DNA from: Clostridia bacterium
GTDB taxonomy: Bacteria; Bacillota; Peptococcia; DRI-13; SM3-B62
Assembly: GCA_018432615.1 (NCBI GenBank)
Contig: JAHDSQ010000002.1
Span: forward strand, 95,054 to 159,053
DNA length: 64,000 nucleotides
Reading direction: 5' to 3'
Of the stretch, positions 43,701-51,177 are shown in pieces. A model generated the notes under the pieces. That model searched no databases. It was not told the DNA's origin and saw nothing but the letters and a program-made list of their open reading frames with translations. Every line of letters begins with the position of its first letter. The stretch's first letter is position 1. A program made the translations under genes and the position numbers.

Positions 43701-43781
43701 AAAATTAACACCTTCATAAAAGTTGATTGTTTCCAGAACATAACTTTTTATATTCTCCAGGGTCAAGCTGACAAGTTTCAT
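40704..43781 (-). CDS. sbcC: SbcC/Rad50-like ATPase
   Basis: A 1025-residue SMC-related ATPase for hairpin and DNA-end processing with SbcD. Walker A GMNGAGKSTI is near residue 35, long coiled-coil arms fill the middle, the hook is near 480, and the ABC signature LSGGEKMTAAL with Walker B LGFFDEPTANLDE lies near 935-970. The hook sequence is GLCPFLQMPCKNV, so its cysteines are six apart instead of the usual CxxC. It overlaps sbcD by 4 bases, so it is translated together with it. Length is normal. Confidence 0.88.
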   Translation of the reverse strand: MKLVSLTLENIKSYVLETINFYEGVNFISGMNGAGKSTIIEAIGYALFDAHPFSAQRQFIREGEKSGTITVVFEAADERIYRVERRLRNPTGGAWVVFDEQTGTELSELHGSKDVKAWLAEAIGMAGDLEPVLVFEDIIGVSQGRFIAPFLEKASERKRKFNTILQLESYRLSFEKTRSLEAFIQNGIMKKENEKEVMAVKTEDYEECKTELAVSQEKAGKLKSKLGEVNESLKGLEEKINTQEQLRIDLEKNEKQQQLLQIKSENLRRQREKLAEEIKNVVVCCKKAEAARPAYEEYCRELEIQRKLEDKRKKRDTVKTGLQALENKAAALCAELNAVKENRAKQEETWQKELEEVDQEGRRAECKRGKEFENKLRMERVLEIVSVQREHVRGIDKQLEDLRQAKAVIETKLAGYYRLVTEEKELEEALKRWQELEQAARNIESLAEEYDLARQELQYIKTRMDTLEENKQASRGGLCPFLQMPCKNVEGDLTGYFEKEIAKILPRKTILEEKVLRLEKDLAVAKKAQEELLELRNKKQQWEKIRAEQDRWEKELLTEQTVVWKMAKNIEASEEQKRLQDAVQAILKKGGPEQEQLMSELRPLQNELEECLQAYGRGLRDIEKQNSSTEFETPELIEDFTASNAVFIKMLEAIRNSGESFWNKVAEKSDALQRQYQAEVNIYEERLDLLRQRYKKIKHSLSELKQSKTIENKTNELSVMQKEILSLQKEAELYQGLDVSWEKNRISIEKLQPMYRQYVQNSESAEKEKILRKDDSLAEAELQRMQLESEEVEKRLSCLREDYSAELLVKLRKKREELLGEKGQKEEEFKRALLDAQRYQKLVEEKEELKQRIRALEKKLETEKKAQELLGLIRRVLNKSGEKMAQVYRQYLGREADMIYRKVAGENVLLYWGEDYDIKIVDVLDGQERERVFSQLSGGEKMTAALAVRLALLKYLSGIGLGFFDEPTANLDETRRTNLARLIPEITASFRQVFVISHDDSFDYLTENVIMLKKLHQEGTKLVKS

Positions 43782-45076
43782 GAGTGTTCACCCGCCTCAT
43801 CTGCCACGGACTTTTCTGCCTCATCCTTTGCGAGTCCGGCATGCTTTAAAAGCAGTTCAAACAACTCCGCATCTTCTTCTTCCGCAAGGGACATTTCCTT
43901 TATTTTCTGCACGATACCGACCGCAGTCTCTAAATCGTCGGTCTCCCAAACACGTTCATCGGCTAAAAGCTGTTTTAAGGCGATTCTTTCAATTTCGGCC
44001 CGCCGCGCAAAGCTATTTACTTCTATAGCTTTTCCACCGAAAGTATCGGTATGATTTAAAACCTCCACATACAGGGCATTGTATTTTCCCTTGACCTCCT
44101 CCGCAAGAGCTCCGGTGTCTAACTGTATAGGATTAAAAGCGATCTCACCCCGCAGTTTTATTTGAACCTGCGAGCCACTTACGGGTGGTCGATTATCGAG
44201 TTCTTTCATCATTCCGGCCCGTACGGTGTCTTGCTCCGCAAAACCGTCCACATTCACATCGTACAGGGCAACAGGCCGATGTATAGTACGTATGTACCGG
44301 ACAATTTTTCCCTCACCACCGATGGTTACATGGTAAAATCCCTTTTCCAGTTCCGGATGATATTCGTCTAAATGGACACATTCCAAAGATCCGGGGTTAT
44401 ATATCCAGTCATCTATTTCATACCTGCTGTGGATATGTCCCAAGGCAAAATAGTCCACCTGCCCACGAAAGGGCTCCAGTTCCCCCTTGCTGACACCCCC
44501 TAGATCCTGTCCCATTAATCTGTTTACAGCGGCATGCAGCATGAAAACGGAAAAGTTCTGTCCTTCCCCTTCTTCATCCTCCTGCAAAATGGCAGAAACC
44601 TCCTCCAGCCTGCTTCCGGTCGTAACCCCTAAGTATCCCACTCCATAGACCCTAACGCCGCACAAATCGATCTGGGAACCGTACCTGTCCTTTTCATCCC
44701 AGGGCCGCATCACAAGCTTCCCCTCTTCAAAGGCAGGCGAAAGGAGACAAATATAGCCCTGCTTGTTTAAAAACCCCAGCCAGGAACCCTTGTCCTGGTA
44801 AAGGGCTTTATCGTGGTTGCCCTCAATGGCAATCACAGGAATATTTGCCTCCTTCAAAGGCTCTAATAATTCAACAGCCTGTGTTAAAGTATCGGCATTG
44901 ATAGATCTTTTATGAAAAAAATCACCGCTGATAATGACAAAATCAACCTTTTCGTCTTTTGCGTAACAAACAACCTGTTTAAACCCTTGCGCAAAATCCA
45001 ACAAGCGCTGCGGTTCGTTATTTTGCTTATGTCCCAGATGAATATCCGCACAATGAAGAAAGGAAACGTTTTTCAT
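43778..45076 (-). CDS. sbcD: SbcD/Mre11-like nuclease
   Basis: Calcineurin-type phosphoesterase of 432 residues. The metal-binding blocks are HCADIHLGH (N-terminus), VISGDFFHKRS near 48, IEGNHDKALY near 85, FMLHAAVN near 180 and FALGHIHSRYEI near 210. The C-terminal part is a long helical extension that would bind SbcC. Together with SbcC it cuts DNA hairpins and ends. It heads the two-gene run, ATG at 45076 with CCTGATGAAAAAC after it and a modest ribosome site. Some annotations would call it DNA repair exonuclease. Confidence 0.9.
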   Translation of the reverse strand: MKNVSFLHCADIHLGHKQNNEPQRLLDFAQGFKQVVCYAKDEKVDFVIISGDFFHKRSINADTLTQAVELLEPLKEANIPVIAIEGNHDKALYQDKGSWLGFLNKQGYICLLSPAFEEGKLVMRPWDEKDRYGSQIDLCGVRVYGVGYLGVTTGSRLEEVSAILQEDEEGEGQNFSVFMLHAAVNRLMGQDLGGVSKGELEPFRGQVDYFALGHIHSRYEIDDWIYNPGSLECVHLDEYHPELEKGFYHVTIGGEGKIVRYIRTIHRPVALYDVNVDGFAEQDTVRAGMMKELDNRPPVSGSQVQIKLRGEIAFNPIQLDTGALAEEVKGKYNALYVEVLNHTDTFGGKAIEVNSFARRAEIERIALKQLLADERVWETDDLETAVGIVQKIKEMSLAEEEDAELFELLLKHAGLAKDEAEKSVADEAGEHS

Positions 45077-45111
45077 CAGGTTAATTCACTCCCGCTACAA
45101 TCACTTTCCCA

Positions 45112-45624
45112 TCACCACAATTTTATCCTATCAAGCGGCCAATAAGTGACCAAAGCCTTGCCCTTTACGCTTTCAAAATCCACAAAGCCCCAGGCGTGGG
45201 AATCAAAAGATCTGTTTCGATTATCGCCTAAGACAAATATTTTTTCTTCGGGCACGATGGTTTTTTCAAATGTATAACTCATTTCCTCCGCCAAATAAGG
45301 CTCGTCCTGAGGATTATCATTAATATACAGCTTACCGTCCTTTATTTCGACCTCATCGCCGGGCAAAGCAATAACTCTCTTAATCAGATCATCCTCCAGC
45401 TGTGACTGCTCGGGCGGCTCGAATACAATAACTTCACCTCTTTCAATACCTTTAAATCGGTGGGTTATTCTTTCCACAAACAGTCTGTCACCTGGTTGAA
45501 TACTGGGAACCATCGAAACACTGGGAACTATCCTATTATCAAGAATAAATGACCTGATAATAACCACCAAAATAAGCGCCACAAGAATAACTTGAATCCA
45601 CTCTTTTATTTCCTGCCTGTTCAT
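45112..45624 (-). CDS. lepB: Signal peptidase I
   Basis: Type I signal peptidase of 170 residues, short as in Gram-positives. A membrane anchor (9-28) is followed by the catalytic Ser37 in PSVSMVPSIQPGD and the general-base Lys82 in LIKRVIALPGD. The substrate-binding box GDNRNRSFDSHAWGFV comes at about 137. It should sit outside the membrane and cleave exported preproteins. ATG at 45624 has TCGAGGAGTTTATG context. Alone between sbcD and the transporter pair. Confidence 0.93.
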   Translation of the reverse strand: MNRQEIKEWIQVILVALILVVIIRSFILDNRIVPSVSMVPSIQPGDRLFVERITHRFKGIERGEVIVFEPPEQSQLEDDLIKRVIALPGDEVEIKDGKLYINDNPQDEPYLAEEMSYTFEKTIVPEEKIFVLGDNRNRSFDSHAWGFVDFESVKGKALVTYWPLDRIKLW

Positions 45625-45738
45625 AAACTCCTCGACACCACTTTTCTTTTTTCAAATATCTAATCGCTCTGACTTCTTAGTATACAGGAAAATTAAGTAA
45701 ATGTTAAGACCCTAGTCCCGCATTTTTGAGGTCCACTT

Positions 45739-47163
45739 TTACAACATAGGCAACAGAAACGAGAAAACCACAACAACAATAAGGTTAAAACCAATATTTA
45801 ATCTGGGAACGACATTCCAAGAGCTTTCACCGGATATTCCCGCCATTAATAAGGATATAGCTGTGAAGGGTGAAGATGTGGCAGCAACGATGTACCCCAG
45901 TAATAGCATTTGAGCAAAAGCCACCGGAGATAATCCCAAAGCCGCAGGTGTCAAAATAGAGGACAAGACCGAAACACTGACGATGGGATGGATGCCAACA
46001 AGAGAAATAATCCCCATAATGACAATTACCGTGAAAACAGTCAGCCACACAAACGGTATCTTATCCAGAGGTATATATGAAAAGAGCATGTTGCCGACTC
46101 CTGTCATATCTAAGACTTTACCGAAAAAACCAATAGCGGCAAAAAGTATTACCTCATCCTTAATACTTGGCAGTTTTACCTTAAAAAACCATAAGGTCTG
46201 TTTCCTGTATACATCAAGTTTCTGAAAAACAACGGCTAAAAGCAAAGGATAAATAGCTGCTGTAATAATGATAACCGCCAAAAAGCTTAAAGCAAAAGAT
46301 GCATTGAACATTACAACAAATAGAATCAACCCTAAAAGTACAAAAAACAAGTGTCGGAGGGAACCTTCAGAAGCTGTGATGACCTGTCTTACATCGCTTG
46401 ATTTTTCTTGTTCTTTAGTCCCCTTCTCTTCCATATCTTCTAAGACCTCAGGTAGTACTCTTGTGGTATCCTTTCTGTCACGATGCAAAACAAAAAACGC
46501 TATATTTACCAACAACATATACACCACCGAAAGCAAAAAACCACTTGGCGCAATCTCCAGCCAATCAAGTCCGGTACAAGTAATAACAGTAGCTACAGCA
46601 ATATAGTTTGGTGCCCACAGCACTGCGGCCATGTTACCCCTGACAAGGGCCTGATAGAAACCATGCTTTACCTCGTATCTCTCAGCATTTCTTCTCAGCA
46701 AATTATCCAGCATATAATCGGTGGCTATATTCAAAATAGTACTTATCAGCAACGTAAGCCATGATACCAGGATTAAAAAACCGCTTTTGCTTTGGACCCT
46801 TTTTACAAACAATGCATTGATGGACTCCCGATAATCTTTGTAAGTCAGTGCTACGGAGAAAAGAGGTAACGAAAGAAAAAAGGCGACTAAACCGCCATTA
46901 GCGGTAAAAGCCGTTATCCATCCTCTGGTATCTACGCCGCCAAAAACCAGAGCAATAATTCCCGCCCCAAAAAGAAAAACAGAAATGATGCGAGTCGAAT
47001 ATTTAGCCTTCGGAAAGGCTTGCAAGACAAGAAGCAGTAAAATAAAAGCATACGCATAAACCAAAAATTTGATAGAAAAAAATTCACCCAATAGGTAAGT
47101 TACTATAAAAATCAGGTATAGAATCCACATCTTATGTTCAAAACGTTCTAATAACTTTATCAT
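45739..47163 (-). CDS. Polytopic transporter-like membrane protein, copy 1
   Basis: A 474-residue protein with about 12 hydrophobic segments split by a charged loop (EVLEDMEEKGTKEQEKSSDV, near residue 240). The general shape recalls ArsB/NhaD-like ion transporters, but I recognise no motif and give no substrate. Distinctive blocks are ANGGLVAFFLSLPLFSVALTYKDYR and SSPFTAISLLMAGISGESSWNVVPR. It is closely similar, block for block, to the 463-residue protein at 47374. The frame opens at 47262; the ATG at 47163 with GAGGAATAATC upstream is preferred. Confidence 0.65.
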   Translation of the reverse strand: MIKLLERFEHKMWILYLIFIVTYLLGEFFSIKFLVYAYAFILLLLVLQAFPKAKYSTRIISVFLFGAGIIALVFGGVDTRGWITAFTANGGLVAFFLSLPLFSVALTYKDYRESINALFVKRVQSKSGFLILVSWLTLLISTILNIATDYMLDNLLRRNAERYEVKHGFYQALVRGNMAAVLWAPNYIAVATVITCTGLDWLEIAPSGFLLSVVYMLLVNIAFFVLHRDRKDTTRVLPEVLEDMEEKGTKEQEKSSDVRQVITASEGSLRHLFFVLLGLILFVVMFNASFALSFLAVIIITAAIYPLLLAVVFQKLDVYRKQTLWFFKVKLPSIKDEVILFAAIGFFGKVLDMTGVGNMLFSYIPLDKIPFVWLTVFTVIVIMGIISLVGIHPIVSVSVLSSILTPAALGLSPVAFAQMLLLGYIVAATSSPFTAISLLMAGISGESSWNVVPRLNIGFNLIVVVVFSFLLPML

Positions 47164-47373
47164 GATTATTCCTCTATTCGTTAGACAATCATACTGATTC
47201 AATATATTATAGCGAAATGTTCCCTGTAAAAGACAATTTATAGGCAACTTCTGCCACAGCATATGACGGCTATTGCTTGCCTCATTCTACCACCTGCTTG
47301 TCCTAATTTCAACATAAGGAAAACTCGTTACAACCAAAACCTATGCTCTTGTATATTTAAAATACACACCTCC

Positions 47374-48765
47374 TTATAACAAAGACAGCAAAATCGAAAA
47401 TACTGTCGCAAGAACCAGATTAAAACAAATATTCAACCTGGGAACGACGTTCCAGGAATTTTCGCCGGTTATTCCCGCCATTGTCAAGGATACGCCTGAA
47501 AAGGGCGAAGAAGACACTGCTACAATATATCCCGTCAAAAGCATATATGCAAAAATCACGGAAGATATTCCCATCTCAGCAGGCACTAGCAGAGAGGATA
47601 ATATTGATACACTAACAATCGGATGTACCCCAATCATCGAAACGATTCCCATAAAAATGATAACCGCAAAGATCGCTAAACCTGTAAACGGTATTTTTTC
47701 TAAAGGTAAATATGAATAGATCCCACTACCGATACCTGTCAATTCCAAAGCCTTACCAAAAAATCCTATTGACGCAAAAAGAACGACCTCATTTTTGATA
47801 CCGGGCAGCTTTGTTTTAAAATATATTACGAGTTGCTCCTTATATACAGTGATCTTTTGAAAAACAACAGCCAGCAATAAGGGATAGATAATGGCCGTAA
47901 CAACGATAATAGTCAAAATGCTTAATGAAGAAAAGAGATTGAACGAAGCAACCACTAGAATCAGCCCCAAAAGTACATATAAAAGATGACCGAGGGAACC
48001 GGCGGGAGCGGATATACCTTTTTCCGTTTCGCTACCCTGCTCTTCTTCCTTAGCATCCTGTTCTTCAAAAACATCCGGTAATACCGTTTCTTTATTCTTT
48101 CCGAATCTATATGAAAAAAAAGTTGCCGCATTTGACAGCAGCATATACAGCATGCCCAGCAAGAAGCCGCCTGGCGCTATCGTCAGCCAATCAAGGCCGG
48201 TACAGGTCAGCACCGTGGCTACCGCAATGTAATTCGGTGCCCATAGTGCCGCACCCATATTACCCCTGACAAGAGCCCGATAGAAGTCTTGCTTGGCCCC
48301 ATAGTGTTTGGCACTTCTTTTCAGCAGATCGAAAAGCATATAATCTGTAGCTACATTTAGAATCGTACTTGTCAATAATGAAATCCACGATACCAGAATT
48401 AAAAAACCGCTTTTGCTCTTGATTTTTTGCTCAAAAAGGTCATTGATGGAATACCGGTAATCTTTATAAGTTAAAGTTATGGCAAAAAGAGGCAGCGAAA
48501 GAAAAAAGGCAACCAGCCCACTATTGGCGGTAAAAGCTGTTATCCATTGCTCGACGTCCGACCCGCTGGCAATCAGAGCGGCAATTCCCACCCCGAAAAG
48601 GATTAGAGAAATAATCCGGTTTGAACCCACTGACTTTGGAAAGGCTTGAATAACAAGCAAGAGCAAAACTAAGGCAAAAATATAAGACAAGAAATCGTTA
48701 TGAACAAACTCTCTTGTCAGGTAAATTAATAAGAATAACACATACAATATCGAAATCTTTTTCAT
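47374..48765 (-). CDS. Polytopic transporter-like membrane protein, copy 2
   Basis: A 463-residue paralog of the previous protein. The same blocks appear in the same places: ANSGLVAFFLSLPLFAITLTYKDYR, ALVRGNMGAALWAPNYIAV and SSPFSGVSLTMAGITGENSWNVVPR. About 12 hydrophobic segments with a charged loop near 235. The pair arose by tandem duplication and then diverged. It lies between copy 1 and glnN, but no pathway link is visible. ATG at 48765 has GAGGAAATGAGAT. Confidence 0.65.
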   Translation of the reverse strand: MKKISILYVLFLLIYLTREFVHNDFLSYIFALVLLLLVIQAFPKSVGSNRIISLILFGVGIAALIASGSDVEQWITAFTANSGLVAFFLSLPLFAITLTYKDYRYSINDLFEQKIKSKSGFLILVSWISLLTSTILNVATDYMLFDLLKRSAKHYGAKQDFYRALVRGNMGAALWAPNYIAVATVLTCTGLDWLTIAPGGFLLGMLYMLLSNAATFFSYRFGKNKETVLPDVFEEQDAKEEEQGSETEKGISAPAGSLGHLLYVLLGLILVVASFNLFSSLSILTIIVVTAIIYPLLLAVVFQKITVYKEQLVIYFKTKLPGIKNEVVLFASIGFFGKALELTGIGSGIYSYLPLEKIPFTGLAIFAVIIFMGIVSMIGVHPIVSVSILSSLLVPAEMGISSVIFAYMLLTGYIVAVSSSPFSGVSLTMAGITGENSWNVVPRLNICFNLVLATVFSILLSLL

Positions 48766-48831
48766 ATCTCATTTCCTCTGCCTATTGCCATTAGTCCGGT
48801 CCTGGGAATCTTCTTGTATACACAATGAATC

Positions 48832-48859
48832 GCTGCTTGCGAAAATCCTCGCAAGCAGC
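48832..48859. terminator. Hairpin downstream of glnN
   Basis: GCTGCTTGCG pairs with CGCAAGCAGC around an 8-base loop, 37 bases after the glnN stop on the minus strand. No U-run on that strand, so termination is uncertain. Confidence 0.4.
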
Positions 48860-48895
48860 TCTTTCTAAACCATCCGACTGTCTGGAGTACTGTTT

Positions 48896-50986
48896 TCACA
48901 AATCAAAAAGCATTTCAGTATATACCGGAAGCGGCCATAATTCCGCATCCGTAACTTCTTCCAGTTTATCACCTGCATTTCTTAGATGCAACATGCCTTG
49001 AAAAACTTTATCGTGATATATTTCTGCTTTGCTTAAGATTTCCTCTGTTTCCCGGGCAATATCCAAGGCCTTCTCAAGCCTTTCCGTCTTTTCTTTTAAT
49101 TCCGTGATTCCCAGTAAGACCTTCTCCAAGGTGCCCTCAATTGCCGAAACATCTGCACTGACCGTTGTTGCACATATCTTGTTTACCGCCTCCCCTAACT
49201 GTGACGCATATTTGATCACGGCCGGCATGATACGGCGTTTTGCCATATCCAGCATCGTCAGTGCCTCGATGTTGATCTCCTTACAATAACGTTCCAAAGA
49301 AATCTCATATCGTGCTTCCAACTCTGCTTTGTTTAGGACTTTATGCCTTTCAAAAAGGTCGATAGTCTCCTTTTTGATTAATACCGGCAGGGCTTCGACT
49401 GTTGATACGATATTTGGCAAGCCGCGTTTTTTGGCCTCCCTTACCCACTCCTGTGTATAGTTGTTACCGTTAAAAACAATTCTTTTATGCTTGTTAGCAA
49501 TCTCCTTGAGCACCCCTTGCAGTTCGGCGCGAAAATCTTGGGCGGTCTCCAATCTGTCGGCGAGCTGCCTAAGTGCTTCAGACACGATGGTATTTAAAAC
49601 AAAGTTGGGTCCGGCAATGGAAATTGAGGAAGGCACCATCCTGAACTCAAACTTGTTCCCGGTAAAGGCGAAGGGCGACGTCCTGTTTCTGTCGGTGGTA
49701 TCCTTTGGCAGGGGAGGCAAGGTAGTCACTCCAACAGACATATTTCCAGCGTCTTTACATGTTTTGGCGCCACCGTTGCCTAATTGTTCAAAGATATCGT
49801 TAAGCTGTTCCCCCAAAAACACAGAGATGATCGCCGGGGGAGCTTCGTTGGCACCTAGTCTGTGATCATTTCCCGCATTAGCACAGGAAGCCCTCAGTAA
49901 ACCGGCGTAATCATCCACGGCTTTAACCACCGCGCAGAGGAAGAGCAAAAACTGTGCGTTGGCATGTGGCGTAGAACCGGGTTCAAGTAAATTCTGCCCA
50001 TCATCCGTAGCCAGCGACCAGTTGTTATGCTTGCCTGAACCATTTACCCCGGCGAAGGGTTTTTCGTGGAGCAGGCAGACAAGCCCGTGCCTGGAGGCCA
50101 CCTTCTTTAAATAATCCATGACCAACTGGTTATGGTCGGTGGCAATATTTGCGGAATCGTAAATGGCCGCTATTTCGAATTGTCCGGGGGCCACCTCATT
50201 ATGCTGGGTTTTCGCTTTGACGCCCAGCTTCCACAACTCCGTATTAAGCTCTTTCATAAAAGCCGCCACACGTTCCTTGATGGTGCCAAAATAATGGTCT
50301 TCCATCTCCTGTCCCTTCGGGGGCATCGCTCCAAAAAGAGTCCTGCCCGTCAACAACAAATCCTCTCTCTTGTGATAATACTTTTGGTCGATAAGAAAGT
50401 ACTCCTGTTCAGGACCCACCGTGCTGATAACTCTTTTCGCCGTATCGTTGCCAAAAAGTCGCAGTACTCTCATCGCTTGCCTGGACAAAGCCTCCATTGA
50501 CTTTAAGAGAGGTGTTTTTTTATCCAGGACTTCTCCGGTATATGAGCAAAAGACTGTCGGAATACAGAGGGTCACCATCCCTGCATCCTTCCGTAAAAAA
50601 GCCGGCGAGGTGCAGTCCCAAGCAGTGTAACCCCTGGCTTCAAAGGTAGCCCGCAATCCCCCGCTGGGGAAAGAAGAGGCATCGGGTTCACCCATAATGA
50701 GCTCCTTACCTGAAAACTCCATCATCACCTTTCCGTCACCAGAAAAAGTGATAAATGAATCATGTTTCTCGGCAGTGACACCCGTCATCGGCTGGAACCA
50801 ATGTGTAAAATGCGTGGCACCCCTTTCCACAGCCCACTCCTTCATGGCATTGGCTACAACATCAGCGATGGAATCATCAAGTGCCAGCCCTTCCGCAATC
50901 GTTGTACGCAGCGCTTGATACACCGGTTTTGGCAGTCTTTCGCGCATAACCGCATCATTGAATACGTTTTCCCCGAAAATTTTCAT
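48896..50986 (-). CDS. glnN: Type III glutamine synthetase
   Basis: A 696-residue GSIII, an ATP-dependent enzyme making glutamine from glutamate and ammonia; this form is usual in Bacteroidetes and some Clostridia. The N-terminus ([12 protein letters not shown]), the substrate segment THWFQPMTG near 60, the large conserved core with [22 protein letters not shown] and the C-terminal helical region near 560-696 are all seen. Length is right for GSIII, and the start has GAAAGGGGTATGGAGC before it. A hairpin terminator 57 bases upstream (51043-51094) could be an attenuator or the end of the UPF0182 transcript. Confidence 0.93.
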   Translation of the reverse strand: MKIFGENVFNDAVMRERLPKPVYQALRTTIAEGLALDDSIADVVANAMKEWAVERGATHFTHWFQPMTGVTAEKHDSFITFSGDGKVMMEFSGKELIMGEPDASSFPSGGLRATFEARGYTAWDCTSPAFLRKDAGMVTLCIPTVFCSYTGEVLDKKTPLLKSMEALSRQAMRVLRLFGNDTAKRVISTVGPEQEYFLIDQKYYHKREDLLLTGRTLFGAMPPKGQEMEDHYFGTIKERVAAFMKELNTELWKLGVKAKTQHNEVAPGQFEIAAIYDSANIATDHNQLVMDYLKKVASRHGLVCLLHEKPFAGVNGSGKHNNWSLATDDGQNLLEPGSTPHANAQFLLFLCAVVKAVDDYAGLLRASCANAGNDHRLGANEAPPAIISVFLGEQLNDIFEQLGNGGAKTCKDAGNMSVGVTTLPPLPKDTTDRNRTSPFAFTGNKFEFRMVPSSISIAGPNFVLNTIVSEALRQLADRLETAQDFRAELQGVLKEIANKHKRIVFNGNNYTQEWVREAKKRGLPNIVSTVEALPVLIKKETIDLFERHKVLNKAELEARYEISLERYCKEINIEALTMLDMAKRRIMPAVIKYASQLGEAVNKICATTVSADVSAIEGTLEKVLLGITELKEKTERLEKALDIARETEEILSKAEIYHDKVFQGMLHLRNAGDKLEEVTDAELWPLPVYTEMLFDL

Positions 50987-51042
50987 GCTCCATACCCCTT
51001 TCCATCGTTCGTTTCTACTGTTTTGCTTTTTGAAAGTAGAAC

Positions 51043-51094
51043 AAAAAAAGGCGTCTCAAAAGATTAACAATAAATCTTTGTGAGAACGCCTTTG
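51043..51094 (-). terminator. Hairpin terminator between UPF0182 gene and glnN
   Basis: Minus-strand AAAGGCGTTCTCACAAAGATT pairs with AATCTTTTGAGACGCCTTT (with a 2-base mismatch), then TTTTTTTG. It begins about 84 bases after the UPF0182 stop and ends 57 bases before glnN. Confidence 0.75.
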
Positions 51095-51177
51095 CCCTCA
51101 AACGATAATTAACTTTTCCTTGCTATTAGGCTAACACAATATTTTCAATCCGGCAAGAGCCTTTCTTCATGTATACA

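Noticed and set aside
51100-51177. Glutamine riboswitch upstream of glnN
   Set aside because: No match to the conserved core of the glnA/glutamine class on reading the leader.
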